This document shows positions 5,912 through 7,478 of a stretch of DNA of 7,478 bases, in pieces. Location of the stretch: NCBI GenBank assembly GCA_030039815.1, contig JASHUW010000500.1, positions 1 through 7,478 on the forward strand, written 5' to 3'. A program made the translations under genes and the position numbers. The stretch's first letter is position 1, and the number at the start of each line of letters is the position of its first letter. Below the pieces are notes generated by a model, which was not told where the DNA came from, ran no database searches, and worked only from the letters and a program-made list of their open reading frames with translations. This stretch comes from Alphaproteobacteria bacterium (lineage in GTDB: Bacteria; Pseudomonadota; Alphaproteobacteria; ATCC43930; CGMCC-115725).

Positions 5912-7478
5912 ATGGAATCCAGAATTCTGCACGGCTATGCCGGAGTCCTGCTGTTTGTCTCGACGCTGTTCCTGGCATATTGCCCAGCACGGCCCGCAGA
6001 AGCTCCCCTCGCGGAGGCGGAGATCCTTGATCGGCAGGCCGTAGCGCTGCAGCAGCAGGGCCATTACGCCGACGCCGAACCACTTTACGAGCGCGCGCTC
6101 GCGATCCGTGAAGGAGCGCTCGGCCCCGAACACCGCGCTGTCGCGGTCAGCCTCGACAACCTCGCTGCCCTCTATCAGAAAGAGGGGCGCTACGCCGACG
6201 CGGAGCCGCTTTATAAGCGCGCGCTGGCAATTCTGGAAAAAGCCCTCGGACCTGATCACCCCGATACCGGTACGTGTCTGAACAATCTTGCCGGTCTGTA
6301 TAGGGCGGAGGGTCGCTACGCCGACGCGGAGCCGCTCTACGAGCGCAGTTTGGCAATAGCCGAGAAGAACCTCGGTCCCGATGACCCCATCATCGCGATA
6401 CGCCTGAACAACCTCGCCGGGCTTTACAAGGATCAAGGCCGCTACGCCGAGGCCGAGGTCAAGTACAAGCTCGCCTTAGCGACGCTCGAAAGGATCCGCG
6501 GCGCCAACGACGTTACTGTCGCGACGGCATCAAACAACCTGGCCGGACTGTATGTGGCGCAGGGGCGGTACATCGATGCCGAGCCGCTCTACCAGCGCGC
6601 GTTGGAGATAAACGAGCAGGCACTCGGTCCCGACCATGTCGATGTAGCGAGAAATCTCAGCAATTTGGCCACGCTCTACTGGCTTGAGGGCCGCTATGCC
6701 GACGCTGAACCGATCGGCAAACGCGCCTTGGCGATCCGCGAGAAGGCCCTAGGTCCAGACCATCCGGACGTCGCGGCCAGCCTGACCAATCTTGGGATGG
6801 TGTACGAAAACCAGGGTCGCTACGCCGAGGCCGAGCCGCTCTATGAACGGGCTCTGGCGATCCGCGAAAAGGTGCTGGGGCCAGACAATCCCGATGTTGC
6901 CGAAAGTCTGAACAATCTGGCTGTCCTTCATCAAGATCAAGGCCGCTACGGCGAGGTCGAGGCGCTCTTGCAGCGTGCCAACGCAATTACGGAAAAGGCC
7001 CTGGGTCCGGGCCATCCGGGTCTAGCCATTGGGCTCAACAATCTCGCAGCCTTTTATATTGCCGAGGGCCGATATACCGAGGCCGGACCGCTGTTCAAGC
7101 GGGTCTTGGCAATCGACGAGAACGCGCTCGGGCCCGATCATCCGGATCTTGCGAACAGCTTGAACAATCTGGCCAGTCTTTATCAGGATGAGGGGCGTTT
7201 CGCCGAAGCCGAGGCTCTCTTCAAGCGCGCGCTCACCATCCGCGAGAAGGCGCTTGGGCCCGACAATCCCGATGTGGCCGGAAGCCTCAACAACCTAGCG
7301 ACCGTTGCCAAGGCCGAAGACCGATACGCTGACGCGGAACCGCTTTTGAAGCGCGCCCGTGCGATCTTGGAAAAGGCGCTCGGTCCCGATCATCTTGCGG
7401 TCGCTACGGCGCTGGACAACCTTGGCGCGCTCTATGAAGCGCAGAGCCTCTACGAAGAGGCCGAGCCATTGTACAAAC
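5912..7478 (+). CDS. Exported or membrane-anchored TPR-repeat protein, N-terminal 522 residues (cut by right edge)
   Basis: This is a protein-interaction scaffold made of kinesin-light-chain-type tetratricopeptide repeats; no enzyme domain is in view. Residues 1-24 form a signal peptide or anchor (R4, H7, then hydrophobic core GVLLFVSTLFLA at 11-22), followed by an Ala/Pro-rich linker. Cys24 is preceded by LAY, not a proper lipobox. From about residue 50 to the edge, at least twelve repeats of exactly 42 residues follow, each with GRYADAEPLYKRALAIREK, then LGPDHPDVA, then LNNLAxLY. The frame is open to the window end. The ATG at 5912 is preferred because it places the hydrophobic segment at the N-terminus, and GAGAG lies just upstream. 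In-frame ATGs at 5870 and 5843 are alternatives, bounded by a TGA at 5831. Similar bacterial proteins often end in a CHAT peptidase-like or other effector domain, but that part is outside the window, so the function remains open. Confidence 0.88.
   Translation, partial: MESRILHGYAGVLLFVSTLFLAYCPARPAEAPLAEAEILDRQAVALQQQGHYADAEPLYERALAIREGALGPEHRAVAVSLDNLAALYQKEGRYADAEPLYKRALAILEKALGPDHPDTGTCLNNLAGLYRAEGRYADAEPLYERSLAIAEKNLGPDDPIIAIRLNNLAGLYKDQGRYAEAEVKYKLALATLERIRGANDVTVATASNNLAGLYVAQGRYIDAEPLYQRALEINEQALGPDHVDVARNLSNLATLYWLEGRYADAEPIGKRALAIREKALGPDHPDVAASLTNLGMVYENQGRYAEAEPLYERALAIREKVLGPDNPDVAESLNNLAVLHQDQGRYGEVEALLQRANAITEKALGPGHPGLAIGLNNLAAFYIAEGRYTEAGPLFKRVLAIDENALGPDHPDLANSLNNLASLYQDEGRFAEAEALFKRALTIREKALGPDNPDVAGSLNNLATVAKAEDRYADAEPLLKRARAILEKALGPDHLAVATALDNLGALYEAQSLYEEAEPLYK
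6059..7478 (+). repeat. Tandem array of twelve 126-bp TPR-coding units
   Basis: The unit start, encoding GRYADAE or a variant, recurs every 126 bp at 6059, 6185, 6311, 6437, 6563, 6689, 6815, 6941, 7067, 7193, 7319 and 7445, with no insertion or deletion between units. Identity is high even at DNA level: CGCTACGCCGACGCGGAGCC is shared exactly by the units at 6185 and 6311. Units at 6437, 6689, 6941 and 7067 are the most diverged at the EPLY position (EVKY, EPIG, EALL, GPLF). The last unit is cut by the window edge. Confidence 0.9.

Noticed and set aside
5652..6083. 143-codon minus-strand frame in the spacer after the TPP-enzyme gene
   Set aside because: It starts inside the TPR coding sequence, has no recognisable domain or ribosome site, and is Arg-rich.
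6657..7015. Minus-strand open frames inside the TPR array
   Set aside because: They are antisense shadows produced by the periodic, GC-rich TPR coding sequence.
6059..7478. CRISPR array, because of the regular repeats
   Set aside because: The 126-bp period is an in-frame protein repeat with no unrelated spacers; each unit translates to a TPR.

Overview
The window is GC-rich DNA with tightly packed genes, and both points suit an alphaproteobacterium of the Rhizobiales/Bradyrhizobium type. That placement rests on base composition, codon use and family resemblance only; there is no rRNA or other strong taxonomic marker here.

Layout: positions 1-3670 carry a leftward (minus-strand) block. In transcription order it holds a periplasmic amino-acid binding protein (3670-2846), two HisM/GlnP-type permeases (2827-2084 and 2091-1303), a GlnQ/HisP-type ATPase (1303-554), and, 47 bp further on, the first 168 residues of a sulfotransferase-family protein cut by the left window edge (506-1). 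The permease and ATPase genes overlap by 8 bp and 1 bp, so the transporter is clearly one operon. A hairpin lies between the binding-protein gene and the first permease gene.

The 256-bp divergent gap (3671-3926) is the most structured non-coding stretch. It holds the 3' part of a tRNA gene (T arm, 3' acceptor strand and encoded CCA) with no 5' half, which is the usual footprint of integration into a tRNA gene. Beside it are an AT-rich palindromic patch, a 10-bp inverted repeat with a nested hairpin, and a 15-bp dyad just upstream of the next gene. Rightward from 3927 to 5615 is a thiamine-diphosphate enzyme of the acetolactate synthase-like superfamily, with no regulatory subunit gene beside it.

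A roughly 300-bp spacer (5616-5911) with two hairpins and no convincing gene follows. From 5912 to the right edge runs an exported or membrane-anchored protein made of at least twelve in-phase 42-residue tetratricopeptide repeats of the kinesin-light-chain type. Its C-terminal domain lies outside the window.

Functionally, the left block is an ATP-driven importer for a polar amino acid or similar solute. The TPP enzyme is a separate, divergently transcribed metabolic gene, and the TPR protein is probably a protein-protein interaction scaffold. I see no CRISPR array, IS element, integrase or toxin-antitoxin pair. No clearly new system is evident; the best leads are the tRNA remnant with its structured surroundings and the TPR repeat array.
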